Below are positions 1-8,296 of a stretch of DNA of 64,000 nucleotides, piece by piece (positions within the stretch are counted from its first letter, which is position 1; the number at the start of each line of letters is the position of its first letter). Both the position numbers and the translations under genes were made by a program. The DNA lies in the NCBI GenBank assembly GCA_050250695.1, contig JBFWOE010000001.1, positions 1-64,000 of the forward strand. Direction: 5' to 3'. The DNA comes from Ga0077527 sp050250695. Its GTDB lineage: Bacteria > Pseudomonadota > Gammaproteobacteria > Burkholderiales > SG8-41. Under the pieces are notes generated by a model. The model was not told the origin of the DNA, ran no database searches, and saw nothing but the letters and a program-made list of their open reading frames with translations.

Positions 1-1
1 G

Positions 2-586
2 CAACAGGCAGCGTCCGCATCCACTCCGGAATCACTCCCTGCCGGGGTCCGGCAGGAAGCAGCCGCCGCGGCAGTTGAACCTCTGCCGGAACCCTCGCCC
101 ACCCCGCCCATGATCAGCGAACAGCCGGCAGCTCCGGACTTCGCCCCACCTCCCGCAAAAATAACGCCCGCAACCGTTGAAAAGCCGGCCGTAACCGCGC
201 CGGCGAAAACGGCAACGCCGCCGGCACAGGTTCGACAGCAGCAGAAAAAGGCCGGACCCGCCAAACCGCCGTCCGCACCTCAAGCTCCGTTGCCAATGGC
301 ATTGGCTGTGCTGGAACAGCGGCTCAAGGACACCAGCGCCATTGGCGTATTCACCAAGCTGGCACTGAAAAACCAGGTGGATGACCTGGTCAGCCGCATC
401 AAGGCCCACCACGAAGGCAACGGCAGTGCGACGCTTGTGCAGCTGCGGCAGGCTTATGACCAGTTGCTGGCTAAGATTCATGGATTGCTCAAGGATGGCG
501 ACCCTCCACTGGCCGGCGCGATCATGGCATCGCGCGAGGCCATCTGGACTGTGCTGACAGATCCGGTAAAGTTCGCAAAACTCTGA
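2..586 (+). CDS. Pro/Ala-rich protein with C-terminal helical domain (5' end missing)
   Basis: The frame is already open at the first bases of the window, so the N-terminus lies outside; 194 residues and the TGA stop are visible. The first 100 or so visible residues are low-complexity and rich in Pro, Ala and Lys, typical of a disordered linker. The last 95 or so residues lack Pro runs and look helical and amphipathic (for example LEQRLKDTSAIGVFTKLALK). No enzymatic motif is visible. An in-frame ATG at 110 would give a shorter 158-residue product, but the continuous composition upstream argues for a truncated longer gene. It is followed 14 bases later by a small secreted protein on the same strand. 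I do not recognise the family; a linker plus a small helical domain fits a scaffold or envelope protein, but that is inference. Confidence 0.6.
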   Translation, partial: QQAASASTPESLPAGVRQEAAAAAVEPLPEPSPTPPMISEQPAAPDFAPPPAKITPATVEKPAVTAPAKTATPPAQVRQQQKKAGPAKPPSAPQAPLPMALAVLEQRLKDTSAIGVFTKLALKNQVDDLVSRIKAHHEGNGSATLVQLRQAYDQLLAKIHGLLKDGDPPLAGAIMASREAIWTVLTDPVKFAKL

Positions 587-600
587 AGGCGGGAATCCCC

Positions 601-855
601 ATGACCATGAAAAACACGCTCATATCCGGACTCGCCGTCACCCTAGCGCTGGCCGCTGCTCCGGCCGTGGCCGCAGATAACGGTTCACTGGCCAAAGACC
701 TGACGGCGACGATCTCGCTGCTTGGATTGCCCTGCGGCAAGGTGGTCAGCGTGGTCACACAGGGCAACCGCGATCACCTGGCCACCTGCAGCAACGGAAA
801 CCGTTACCGGGTATACGTCAACGCGCAGGGCCGCGTCACCGCAGAAAAACGCTGA
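601..855 (+). CDS. Small secreted protein of unknown function
   Basis: This 84-residue product has a clear Sec signal peptide: basic start (MTMKN), hydrophobic core (LISGLAVTLALAAAPA) and an AVA-A cleavage site near residue 24. The mature part is about 60 residues and contains exactly two cysteines (in LPCGK and ATCSN), which could form one disulfide in the periplasm. The C-terminal half (NRYRVYVNAQGRVTAEK) alternates in a way that suggests a small beta hairpin. It lies 14 bases after the preceding gene and may be co-transcribed with it. I do not recognise a family. The next ATG (607) would only remove two residues. Confidence 0.65.
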   Translation: MTMKNTLISGLAVTLALAAAPAVAADNGSLAKDLTATISLLGLPCGKVVSVVTQGNRDHLATCSNGNRYRVYVNAQGRVTAEKR

Positions 856-1006
856 AACCCCAAGCCTTTGCCGGCGTTCATCCGCCGCGCATCGGCTCCG
901 ATGCCCGCCATCTGAACATGATGGTGCATGTGCGGTCAGCAATGAAACGACAGGCGCCGTTTCCACGCTATCATTGGCCGCCGTACTCCGCCGGAAAAAT
1001 TCCATC

Positions 1007-2254
1007 ATGTCGACTGTCCCGAATACCTTGTCCTCCGCCGACCGCGCAGCTCCTCATCTGATCAGCGCCGCCGCGCCGCGCTCGCTGCGCATGATGCTCG
1101 CGCTGGAGGATTTCGAGGCACCGGCGCGCCGTTACATGCCGCGGCCGATCTTCGGCTACGTTGCCGGCGGCGTGGAACGCAACGTGACGCTGGGCTGGAA
1201 CCGCAGCGCGTTCGACGACCTCGCGCTGGTCCCGCGCATGCTGGTCAACGTGTCGGGACGCACGCAGAAAGCCGAACTGTTCGGCCGGACCTACGATTCG
1301 CCGTTCGGCATCGCCCCCATGGGCGGCACCTCGCTCGCCGGATTCCAGGGCGACCTGGCGCTGGCGCGTGCCGCGGCCGCGCGCAACGTTCCGATGATCC
1401 TCAGCGGGGCGGCGCTGACGCCTCTGGAAAAAGTGCGCGAAGCCGGAGGCCGCCACACCTGGTTCCAGGCCTACCTGCCGGGAGACGTGCAGTCAATCAC
1501 CGAACTGGTGGAGCGCGTCGCACGTGCCGGTTATGACACGCTGGTGCTGACAGTCGACATTCCCGTGGGCGCCAACCGCGAAAACAATGTACGCAACGGC
1601 TACAACTCGCCGCTGCGGCCGAGCCCGCGGCTGGCCTGGGACTGCCTGATGCGGCCGCGCTGGCTGCTGGGCACGGCGCTGCGCACCTTGTTCACGCAGG
1701 GCATGCCGCACTTCGAGAACATGGGCCCGCGCACGCCGCTGGTATCGCGCACCGCGGTGCGCGAACGCGCACAGCGTGACCACCTGAACTGGGAACATGT
1801 CGCCCTGATGCGCAGACTGTGGAAAGGCAAATTCGTGATCAAGGGCATACTCGCCCGGGACGACGCGCGGATTGCGCGCGAGCACGGCGTCGACGGCATC
1901 ATCGTGTCCAATCACGGCGGCCGCCAACTCGATTCGGCGACCTCGCCGCTGCGCGTGTTGCCGGGCATCGCGGATGCCGCCGGCAACATGACGGTGATGC
2001 TCGACAGCGGCGTGCGCCGCGGCACCGATGTCCTGAAGGCCCTGGCGCTGGGCGCGAAATTCGTTTTTGTAGGACGCCCCATGCTTTATGCCGCGGCCAT
2101 TGCCGGAGAAACCGGGGTGCGCCATGCACTCAGGCTGCTGCATGATGAAATCGATCGCGACATGGGCATGCTCGGCATCAACTCGCTGCAGGAGATGACC
2201 CGCGGCAGCCTGATGGACCCGCGCATGTTCGACGGTTACAGCCCGCACTCCTGA
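1007..2254 (+). CDS. FMN-dependent alpha-hydroxyacid dehydrogenase (LldD/glycolate oxidase family)
   Basis: A 415-residue enzyme predicted to oxidise a 2-hydroxyacid (L-lactate, glycolate, mandelate or similar) to the 2-oxoacid with FMN, passing electrons to quinone or oxygen. The family active-site signature SNHGGRQLD is present, with the catalytic histidine at about residue 303. The FMN phosphate-binding region follows (LDSGVRRGTDVLKALALGA and GRPMLYAAA). The N-terminal part (FGYVAGGVERN, PFGIAPMGG) matches the same TIM-barrel family. The frame is open further upstream to 722, but the ATG at 1007 gives the usual family length and starts just before conserved sequence. No membrane segment is obvious. 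Substrate cannot be assigned from sequence. It stands alone between a small secreted protein and an OmpA-like lipoprotein. Confidence 0.88.
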   Translation: MSTVPNTLSSADRAAPHLISAAAPRSLRMMLALEDFEAPARRYMPRPIFGYVAGGVERNVTLGWNRSAFDDLALVPRMLVNVSGRTQKAELFGRTYDSPFGIAPMGGTSLAGFQGDLALARAAAARNVPMILSGAALTPLEKVREAGGRHTWFQAYLPGDVQSITELVERVARAGYDTLVLTVDIPVGANRENNVRNGYNSPLRPSPRLAWDCLMRPRWLLGTALRTLFTQGMPHFENMGPRTPLVSRTAVRERAQRDHLNWEHVALMRRLWKGKFVIKGILARDDARIAREHGVDGIIVSNHGGRQLDSATSPLRVLPGIADAAGNMTVMLDSGVRRGTDVLKALALGAKFVFVGRPMLYAAAIAGETGVRHALRLLHDEIDRDMGMLGINSLQEMTRGSLMDPRMFDGYSPHS

Positions 2255-2333
2255 TCCCCGCGGGGTCGGCGGACCTGCTGCAATGCACCGTTCCAACTCA
2301 TGGAACCGCCCGGCCGCATTTGGCGATTATGGA

Positions 2334-2363
2334 TTGCGTCGCGGGCGCAAAGCAGCCTAGAAT
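2334..2363 (+). promoter_or_regulatory. Sigma-70-type promoter for the OmpA-like lipoprotein gene
   Basis: TTGCGT (2334-2339) and TAGAAT (2358-2363) are separated by 18 bases, a good -35/-10 pair. Transcription would begin near 2370, leaving a leader of about 50 bases before the ATG at 2424. The spacing and -35 sequence match the promoter proposed for rpsP in this window. Confidence 0.5.
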
Positions 2364-2423
2364 CCACCACGGTGCAGCCTAATCTGCGCTGTGCATACCA
2401 ATAAACCCGTGAGGAGGAATCAA

Positions 2424-2927
2424 ATGAAACTAATGTCATTGAGCGCTGCCGCATTGGCGGCACTCATCGCCGGCTGCGCCGCCAGTCCCGAATTGGTCAG
2501 TTGCCTGCAACCCAACCGCCGGGTCACCGTAGAAGTCTCGGGCATCAAGATCAAGCCGCCTGCCAAAAAGGGCGCCAAGCCCGGAAGGCAGGCGCTGGTG
2601 GTGAAAGGTCTGGCGCAGGGCGATGCCGCGTTCGACTACGGCAGCGCGGTGCTCAAGGCCGGCGGCAAGGCCGAACTCGACAAAATGGTCAACCTGATCA
2701 ACAAGGGCACCAAAAAAGACCCCCGGCCGCTCAATGTCGGATCGATCATCATTGCCGGTCATTCCGACCGCACCGAAGTGGAAGACGGCAAGACCGGCCT
2801 CGACGAAGAGCGCGCCAAGGCCGTGCGGGATTACCTGACGCAGAAAGGCATGAACCAGAAGCTGATGTTCTGGGAAGGCAAGGACGCCAAGGAACCGGTG
2901 GCCGTGACGAAATTCTGCGTTGACTGA
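2424..2927 (+). CDS. OmpA-like peptidoglycan-associated lipoprotein
   Basis: A 167-residue lipoprotein. The start is set by a strong GAGGAGG ribosome-binding site seven bases upstream of ATG 2424. The signal peptide ends in a lipobox (LIAGC), so the mature protein should begin at Cys18 and be anchored in the outer membrane. The C-terminal half resembles an OmpA-type peptidoglycan-binding fold: FDYGSAVLKAGGKAELDKM, then IIAGHSDRTEVEDG, then DEERAKAVRDYLTQKGM, which line up with the FdfdSa..L, I.GHTD and RA..V..yL blocks of the family. The likely role is tethering outer membrane to cell wall or local envelope integrity. It has its own promoter and a terminator directly after it, so it is monocistronic. 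The extra Lys-rich stretch before the OmpA part (KPPAKKGAKPG) is unusual. Confidence 0.8.
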   Translation: MKLMSLSAAALAALIAGCAASPELVSCLQPNRRVTVEVSGIKIKPPAKKGAKPGRQALVVKGLAQGDAAFDYGSAVLKAGGKAELDKMVNLINKGTKKDPRPLNVGSIIIAGHSDRTEVEDGKTGLDEERAKAVRDYLTQKGMNQKLMFWEGKDAKEPVAVTKFCVD

Positions 2928-2953
2928 ACAAGCGTCCGCTCCAAGAGCACTCA

Positions 2954-2978
2954 CCCCGCCGCGGCGGGGTATTTTTTT
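2954..2978 (+). terminator. Rho-independent terminator
   Basis: A perfect 16-bp G+C palindrome (CCCCGCCGCGGCGGGG, 2954-2969) is followed by a T run (2972-2978), 27 bases after the OmpA-like gene stop. The T run lies on the plus-strand side only, so it ends the plus-strand transcript and also separates the convergent dioxygenase gene. Confidence 0.75.
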
Positions 2979-2983
2979 GCCCG

Positions 2984-3877
2984 TCAGGCGGGGGCCGGCA
3001 CGCCCTCCTGTTCGCAGGAGTTCGCCACGTCGCTGACCGTGACGCGGCGCATGTCGCGCACCCAGCGCAGGTCATCGAAGTCTGTGCCGCGATGCATGGT
3101 GCAGCGGTTGTCCCACATGATCAGTTCATGCGGCCGCCAGCGATGGGTGTAGATGAACTGGCGCTGCGTGACATGCGCGATCAGTTCGTCGATCAGGGCA
3201 CGCCCCTCGGCATCGGGCATGCCCCAGATCCTGCCGGCATGAGATGCGACATACAGTGATTTGCGCCCGCTCTCAGGTATGGTGCGCACCAGCATCTGCG
3301 GCACCGGCGGCAGGCGTTTCTGCTCTTCCTCGGTGAAATCCATGAATCCGCTGCGCCGGCGCGAGGTGGCGATCCAGTGTTCGGCAACCAGGCCCTGCAA
3401 CTTCGCCTTCTTGGCATCCGGCAGCGCATCGTATGCAGCGCGCTGGTCGGCAAACTCGGTGTGCCCGCCGATCGGCGCGACCTTTTCTGAATACAGCAGG
3501 GAGCAGATGCTCGGCAGGCGCTTGAACGAACTGTCGGTATGCCAGAGCCTGTTGCCGGCCTTGTACATGCGCTGGCGGCTGGTTTCGCCCCAGATGGTGC
3601 CGTCGGCGGTCAGGTTCGAGATATCCGCGAACGCACCGGTGTAACGCGTCGGCGTCGCCTTCGGATCCAGTGTGCGCTCCCGCTCGATCGGGCCGAAATG
3701 CGCGGCAAACCCGAGCTGCTGGTCCGTCGTCAGCGCCTGCTGAGGAAACACCAGCACCGCATATTTCCAGAATGCCGCCTTGATCTCGGCAATGTCCTCC
3801 GGCCGCGGTTTTGCCAGGTCGACGTCGCCGACCTCGGCGGCAAACCCGGGGGTTACCGGATAAATCGTGATGGCCAT
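2984..3877 (-). CDS. TfdA-like Fe(II)/2-oxoglutarate-dependent dioxygenase
   Basis: A 297-residue member of the TauD/TfdA family. It should hydroxylate a carboxylated or phenoxy-type substrate using 2-oxoglutarate and O2. The iron-binding triad is visible as His113 and Asp115 in WHTDSSF and His262 in MHRGTDF; the 2-oxoglutarate-binding arginine lies in the RDMRR segment near 274-278. These triad numbers are the ones I remember for the 2,4-D dioxygenase TfdA, and the block MWDNRCTMHRG also fits TfdA better than taurine dioxygenase. The start has a GGAGGAAAGG ribosome-binding site. It faces the OmpA-like gene tail to tail and a DUF1330 gene head to head. The natural substrate cannot be read from sequence. 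Confidence 0.87.
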   Translation of the reverse strand: MAITIYPVTPGFAAEVGDVDLAKPRPEDIAEIKAAFWKYAVLVFPQQALTTDQQLGFAAHFGPIERERTLDPKATPTRYTGAFADISNLTADGTIWGETSRQRMYKAGNRLWHTDSSFKRLPSICSLLYSEKVAPIGGHTEFADQRAAYDALPDAKKAKLQGLVAEHWIATSRRRSGFMDFTEEEQKRLPPVPQMLVRTIPESGRKSLYVASHAGRIWGMPDAEGRALIDELIAHVTQRQFIYTHRWRPHELIMWDNRCTMHRGTDFDDLRWVRDMRRVTVSDVANSCEQEGVPAPA

Positions 3878-3980
3878 ATCCCTTTCCTCCTTCTCGAGAT
3901 TGAATCACCCCGTAATTATGGCGCGGATGCGGTCTTGCATCATTCGTTGCACAATTGCATTTTTCGAAACGGAGGATTCC

Positions 3981-4277
3981 ATGGCCAAGGGTTACTGGGT
4001 GGTGACTTATCGCGCAATCCACAATCCGGAAGCGTTCCAGCGCTACGCAGGCCTCGCACCGGCCGCGGTGCAGGCGAATGGCGGGCGTTTTCTGGTTCGC
4101 GGCATGACTGCCAAGGCGTACGAAGCCGGCATGATGCAGCGCGTCGTGGTCATAGAATTCGACAGCCTGGCGCAGGCCCTCGCGACACATGACACGCCGC
4201 AGTACCAGGCGGCATTGCGGGAACTGGCCGGCAATGCAGTAGAGCGTGACCTGCGCATCGTTGAGGGCCTGTCCTGA
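3981..4277 (+). CDS. DUF1330 family protein
   Basis: A 98-residue protein starting at ATG 3981 behind a GGAGG site at 3971. The sequence AKGYWVVTYRAIHNPEAFQRY, an ANGGRFLVRG turn and a VVVIEFDSLAQAL segment match the small dimeric alpha/beta ferredoxin-like DUF1330 family (PF07045). Members are cytosolic and of unknown function; several sit beside dioxygenases or catabolic genes. Here it is divergent from the TfdA-like gene, sharing a 103-bp intergenic region, which suggests common regulation. The frame is open upstream to 3867, but that extension lacks family character. Confidence 0.82.
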   Translation: MAKGYWVVTYRAIHNPEAFQRYAGLAPAAVQANGGRFLVRGMTAKAYEAGMMQRVVVIEFDSLAQALATHDTPQYQAALRELAGNAVERDLRIVEGLS

Positions 4278-4292
4278 GACCCACAGGACGCA

Positions 4293-6122
4293 TCAGCGCC
4301 CTGCAGGCACACGTTCGCCACGCACCAGACTCAACAGCACGGCGCCGTAACGCTCGAGCTTTTTGGTGCCGATGCCGCTGACCGCGGCCAGCGAATCCAT
4401 GTCCGTGGGCCGGATGACGGCAATTTCCGCCAGGGTACGGTCATGCAAAATCACGTATGCCGGCACCGACTGCAAGCGCGCCTGTTCCGCGCGCCAGGAC
4501 TTCAACAGGTCCAGCAGGCCGGCGTCTCCGGCGGGTAACTCGCCGCCCGCGGCAACGCGGCGCACCTTCGCCACACGGCCCTGGCGCATTTCGACGCGCA
4601 GCTCTCCTTTCAGCACCGGGCGGCTGGCTTCCGTCAGGCGCAGCGCGCCGTACGCTTCATGGTCTGGACGGACGTAACCCAAAGCGGCCAGCTGGCGGAA
4701 TATGTTGCGCCAGGCTGCCTCGTCATGATCGGCACCGATGCCGAACACGTTGAGCCGGTCATGGTTCCACTGCTTGACGCGATCGGTCGCGCGGCCGCGC
4801 AGAACGTCGATCAGGTGTACCGCGCCGAAACGCTGTCCGGTGCGGTAGATGCACGACAGCGCCTTGCGCGCGGCATCGGTGGCATCCCGGGTCTGCGGCG
4901 GCTCGATGCAGTTGTCGCAGTTTCCACAGGGCATGCCGGTTTCGCCGAAATAATCAAGCAGGCGCATGCGGCGGCAGCCTGCGGTTTCGCACAAACCGAG
5001 CAGGGCTTCGAGTTTGGCCACCGATATGCGGCGGTATGCTTCGCTGCCCTCCGACTGGTCGATCATGCGCCGCTGCTGCACGACGTCGCCAAGCCCGTAC
5101 GCCATCCACGCATCGGCCGGCATGCCGTCGCGTCCGGCGCGGCCGGTTTCCTGGTAATAACCCTCGATGCTTTTCGGCAGATCGAGATGGGCGACGAAAC
5201 GCACATCAGGCTTGTCGATGCCCATGCCGAACGCAATTGTGGCGACAACGACAATGCCGTCCTCCTGCTGGAAACGAGCCTGGTTTTCCGAGCGCGCAGC
5301 AGCATCCATCCCGGCGTGATACGGCAGCGCACGCACCCCTTGCCCAGCCAGCCATGCCGCGGTTTCATCGACTTTCCTGCGCGACAGGCAGTAGACGATG
5401 CCTGCCTCACCCGCATGCTCTTCGCGGATGAAACGCAGCAGCTGCGCGCGTGCTTCCTGTTTGTCGACAATGGTGTAGCGGATGTTGGGACGGTCGAAGC
5501 TGGAGATGAACACCCTGGCATCGTCGAGCGCGAGGCGGCGGATGATTTCGTCGCGGGTCTGCGGATCGGCGGTGGCGGTCAGCGCAATGCGCGGTACCGC
5601 GGGAAATTGCTCGTGCAGCACCGACAGTTGCAGGTATTCCGGGCGGAAATCGTGGCCCCATTGCGAGACGCAATGCGCCTCGTCGATGGCAAACAGCGCG
5701 AGTTTTGACTCCGCCAGGCATTCCAGCATGCGCGGCATCATCAGCCGTTCCGGAGCGACGTAGAGCAGATCGAGTTCACCGTTGCGCAGCGCCTTTTCGC
5801 AGGCGTTGACGGCGCGGCCGTCGAGCGTGGAATTGAGGAAGGCCGCACGCACGCCGAGCTGTTTCAGCGCGGCGACCTGGTCCTGCATCAGGGCAATCAG
5901 CGGCGACACCACCAGCGCGGTGCCCTCGCGCAGCAGCGCCGGCAACTGGTAACACAGCGATTTGCCGCCGCCGGTGGGCATCAGTACCAGCGCGTCGCCG
6001 CCGCCGGCGACATGCGCCACGATCTTTTCCTGCGCGCCGCGGAATGCGGGATGCCCGAACACCGTGCGCAACAGTTGCAGCGGGCGTTTATCGGCGTCGG
6101 TGTTCATGGTGATGGATAACAA
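4293..6122 (-). CDS. recQ: ATP-dependent DNA helicase RecQ
   Basis: A 609-residue 3'-5' DNA helicase of recombination and replication-fork repair. Walker A is TGGGKS around residues 50-55 and the DEAH box is in AIDEAHCVSQWGHDF. The RecA-like second lobe has the QETGRAGRDG motif VI. A four-cysteine zinc-binding cluster follows (CETAGC and CGNCDNC), then a winged-helix region and a C-terminal HRDC domain (LAAVSGIGTKKLERYG). The start is uncertain: ATG at 6122 or ATG at 6107 (MNTDADKRP), neither with a clear ribosome-binding site. It lies at the downstream end of the catabolic cluster, separated by an A+T-rich 80-bp gap, and is probably independent of it. Confidence 0.93.
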   Translation of the reverse strand: MLSITMNTDADKRPLQLLRTVFGHPAFRGAQEKIVAHVAGGGDALVLMPTGGGKSLCYQLPALLREGTALVVSPLIALMQDQVAALKQLGVRAAFLNSTLDGRAVNACEKALRNGELDLLYVAPERLMMPRMLECLAESKLALFAIDEAHCVSQWGHDFRPEYLQLSVLHEQFPAVPRIALTATADPQTRDEIIRRLALDDARVFISSFDRPNIRYTIVDKQEARAQLLRFIREEHAGEAGIVYCLSRRKVDETAAWLAGQGVRALPYHAGMDAAARSENQARFQQEDGIVVVATIAFGMGIDKPDVRFVAHLDLPKSIEGYYQETGRAGRDGMPADAWMAYGLGDVVQQRRMIDQSEGSEAYRRISVAKLEALLGLCETAGCRRMRLLDYFGETGMPCGNCDNCIEPPQTRDATDAARKALSCIYRTGQRFGAVHLIDVLRGRATDRVKQWNHDRLNVFGIGADHDEAAWRNIFRQLAALGYVRPDHEAYGALRLTEASRPVLKGELRVEMRQGRVAKVRRVAAGGELPAGDAGLLDLLKSWRAEQARLQSVPAYVILHDRTLAEIAVIRPTDMDSLAAVSGIGTKKLERYGAVLLSLVRGERVPAGR

Positions 6123-6203
6123 CGCAGCGGAAGTGCAGGCGTTGTCGCAGCCGCGAATGGTGTATTCGCGGTCATAAAATATTTTTTAAAACAAATACTT
6201 ACT

Positions 6204-7220
6204 TCATTTCTTCCGGCTGCGCCCGGCGAGTTTCAGCAACTCCTGGTGCAATGCGTCCGGCAGAGTGATGCCTTCGGCTTGCGCTTTCGCAACCGCCTGA
6301 TGACGGCGCGCACCCGGCAGGCGCACGCCGGCGTCGGCGAGCATGTGCCCGACCATGTCTTCGATGCGCGAGTAATACGTTGCGGCACCGGCCAGCGCAT
6401 TGGGATCAATCACGATCAGCGCGTGTCCGATGCGCGGCTTGTTGCCGGGCTCGAAGTACGAATCGTTCTCGCAGCTTAGTGCGGCGCCGGTGAGCGCCAC
6501 GCATAAAGCTTCAACCATCAGTGCCAGCGCAGTGCCCTTGACGCCGCCAATCGCCGTCAGGCTGCCGGTCAGCGCAGCCTGCGCGCTGGTCGTGGGATTG
6601 CCGTCGCGGTCGACCGCCCAGCCCAAAGGGATGGGCTTGCCTTCCTTGGCGTAGAGCATGATCTTGCCGCGGGTGACTTCAGTCAGCGACAGGTCGATGA
6701 CGATGGGCGGCGCATCCCTGCGCGGAAAAATCGCGGCGATCGGGTTGGTGCCGAAAAAGGCCTTGCTGCCGCCCCAGGCATTGATCGCAGAGGGTGAATT
6801 GGTGAATGCCAGGCCGACCATGCCGGCCGCGGCAACGGGAGCCAGGTGGTAAGCAGCGGCCCCGAAATGATGGCTGTTGGTGACGCCGACGAAGGCCACG
6901 CCTGCGCGACGGGCACGTTTGACCGCTTCGTTGACTGCCAGCGCAGCTGCTGGAAACGCCAGTCCGCCGCCGGCATCAATCAGGCAGGTAGCCCCGGACT
7001 TGCGGATGATCTTCGGTTTGGTTTTTCCATCCGCACGGCCTTCACGCAGATGCTGAGCATACAACGCCACGCGCGACAAACCGTGACCAGACAATCCTTC
7101 GGCCTCGGCGGCAACCAGGGCCTGCGCAGTCGCCTCGGCCATGACCTTCGACGCCCCCGCGCGCTTCAGTGCGCGGGTTGCTAGTCCGGTCAGTTCATCC
7201 AGCGTAATGATGATCGGCAT
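6204..7220 (-). CDS. Malate/L-lactate/sulfolactate dehydrogenase family (Ldh2) oxidoreductase
   Basis: A 338-residue NAD(P)-dependent dehydrogenase of the Ldh_2 family (PF02615), which includes malate, L-lactate, ureidoglycolate and (R)-sulfolactate (ComC) dehydrogenases. Visible family features are AEGLSGHGLSRV near residue 55, the conserved VTNSHHFGAAAYH (catalytic-type histidines near residues 110-116), TNSPSAINAWGG and GTNPIAAIFP. It is the last gene of the catabolic cluster, 12 bases after the second Bug receptor. In that setting it may oxidise malate made by the fumarase, or sulfolactate if the UxaA-like pair is a sulfo-lyase. Substrate specificity is not readable from the sequence. Confidence 0.85.
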   Translation of the reverse strand: MPIIITLDELTGLATRALKRAGASKVMAEATAQALVAAEAEGLSGHGLSRVALYAQHLREGRADGKTKPKIIRKSGATCLIDAGGGLAFPAAALAVNEAVKRARRAGVAFVGVTNSHHFGAAAYHLAPVAAAGMVGLAFTNSPSAINAWGGSKAFFGTNPIAAIFPRRDAPPIVIDLSLTEVTRGKIMLYAKEGKPIPLGWAVDRDGNPTTSAQAALTGSLTAIGGVKGTALALMVEALCVALTGAALSCENDSYFEPGNKPRIGHALIVIDPNALAGAATYYSRIEDMVGHMLADAGVRLPGARRHQAVAKAQAEGITLPDALHQELLKLAGRSRKK

Positions 7221-7232
7221 GACAAACGCGGC

Positions 7233-8222
7233 CTAGAGCCTGGTGCCCGAAGCTTTCGCCACAGCAGCCCATTTCTCGGTCTCTTCTTTCACGAAGGCCG
7301 CGAATTCGGCAGCCGAATTCCCGCTGGGTTCGGCTCCCGACGCGATGATGCGTTTCGACACCTCGAGGTTTTTCACGGCGCCGGACCAGGCCTGGTTCAG
7401 TTTGTCCAGTATGGGTTGCGGCGTCTTCGCGGGCGCGAACAGGCCGTTCCATTGCACCGCCGAATGCCCGGCCACACCGGCCTCGATCATCGTTGGCACA
7501 TCAGGGGCAACAGCCGCACGTTTGGGTGCTGCAACACCCAGACCGCGCAATTTGCCGATCTTGAAATGGCGCACCGCAACCGGCAGCACGATGAAGGCGG
7601 CCTGTGCCTCCCCGGTCAGGGTTGCGACCGTCTGCGGCGCAGCACCCTTGTATGTCAGGTGCGTGATGCGCACACCGGTCTTCAGCCGCAGCAGTTCCAT
7701 CGCCATGTGCGACATGGTGCCGACGCCTGAAGAGGCATAGTCCAGCGCGTTGGGCTTGGACTTGGCGAGCGCCACCAGATCCTTGACCGTCCTGACCGGC
7801 AGCGCCGGGTGCGCAACCAGCGTAAACGGATATTGCGAGGCCATTGAAATGGCCACCAGGTCACGACTCGGGCTGTACGACATCTTGCTGTACACCCCCG
7901 GGCTGATGGCCAGGGATGAGTTGCCGAAAAGCAGCGTGTAACCGTCAGCCGGCGCCTTGGCCGTCAGGTCGCCCGCGATGTTTCCGCTTGCTCCCGCCCG
8001 GTTGTCGACAAGAACCTGCTGGCCCAGTGCTTCGGAGAACTTCTGCGCCACGATGCGCGCAATGGTGTCGCTGCCGCCGCCCGGAGGGAACGGCACCAGC
8101 ATGCGCACGGCTTTTGTCGGATAAGCCTGGGCGGCCACTTCAGCCACGGGAGTCGCAAGGATGCCGCAGGCGGCGCATGCCGCAATTATCAGGTGACGGG
8201 CTTTGCCGGTTTTTGCGTGCAT
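7233..8222 (-). CDS. Bug-family tripartite tricarboxylate transporter receptor (second copy)
   Basis: A 329-residue periplasmic solute-binding protein of the TctC/Bug family. It has a Sec signal peptide with cleavage near residue 32 (VAAQA-YPTK). Family landmarks are YPTKAVRMLVPFPPGGGSDTIAR after the signal, then VDNRAGASGNIAG, DGYTLLFG and THLTYKGAAPQ. Bug proteins usually bind carboxylates such as C4-dicarboxylates, tricarboxylates or aromatic acids. No TctA/TctB membrane genes accompany it, as is common for orphan Bug receptors in Burkholderiales. It lies between the flavoprotein subunit and the Ldh2 gene, so its ligand is probably the substrate or an intermediate of this cluster. Confidence 0.9.
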   Translation of the reverse strand: MHAKTGKARHLIIAACAACGILATPVAEVAAQAYPTKAVRMLVPFPPGGGSDTIARIVAQKFSEALGQQVLVDNRAGASGNIAGDLTAKAPADGYTLLFGNSSLAISPGVYSKMSYSPSRDLVAISMASQYPFTLVAHPALPVRTVKDLVALAKSKPNALDYASSGVGTMSHMAMELLRLKTGVRITHLTYKGAAPQTVATLTGEAQAAFIVLPVAVRHFKIGKLRGLGVAAPKRAAVAPDVPTMIEAGVAGHSAVQWNGLFAPAKTPQPILDKLNQAWSGAVKNLEVSKRIIASGAEPSGNSAAEFAAFVKEETEKWAAVAKASGTRL

Positions 8223-8296
8223 TACTGTTCTCCCCCTTGCCGGATTTTCGCGGGCACGAATATGCCTGCGCTTTGGATATCAGCGCAACAGGCCCA

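Noticed and set aside
722..1006. N-terminal extension of the FMN-dependent dehydrogenase to 722
   Set aside because: It overlaps the small secreted protein gene and adds 95 non-conserved residues; ATG 1007 fits family length.
2984..3877. Reading the dioxygenase as a taurine dioxygenase to support an organosulfur theme
   Set aside because: Triad numbering and motif context fit TfdA better than TauD, so it was not used as evidence for sulfonate use.
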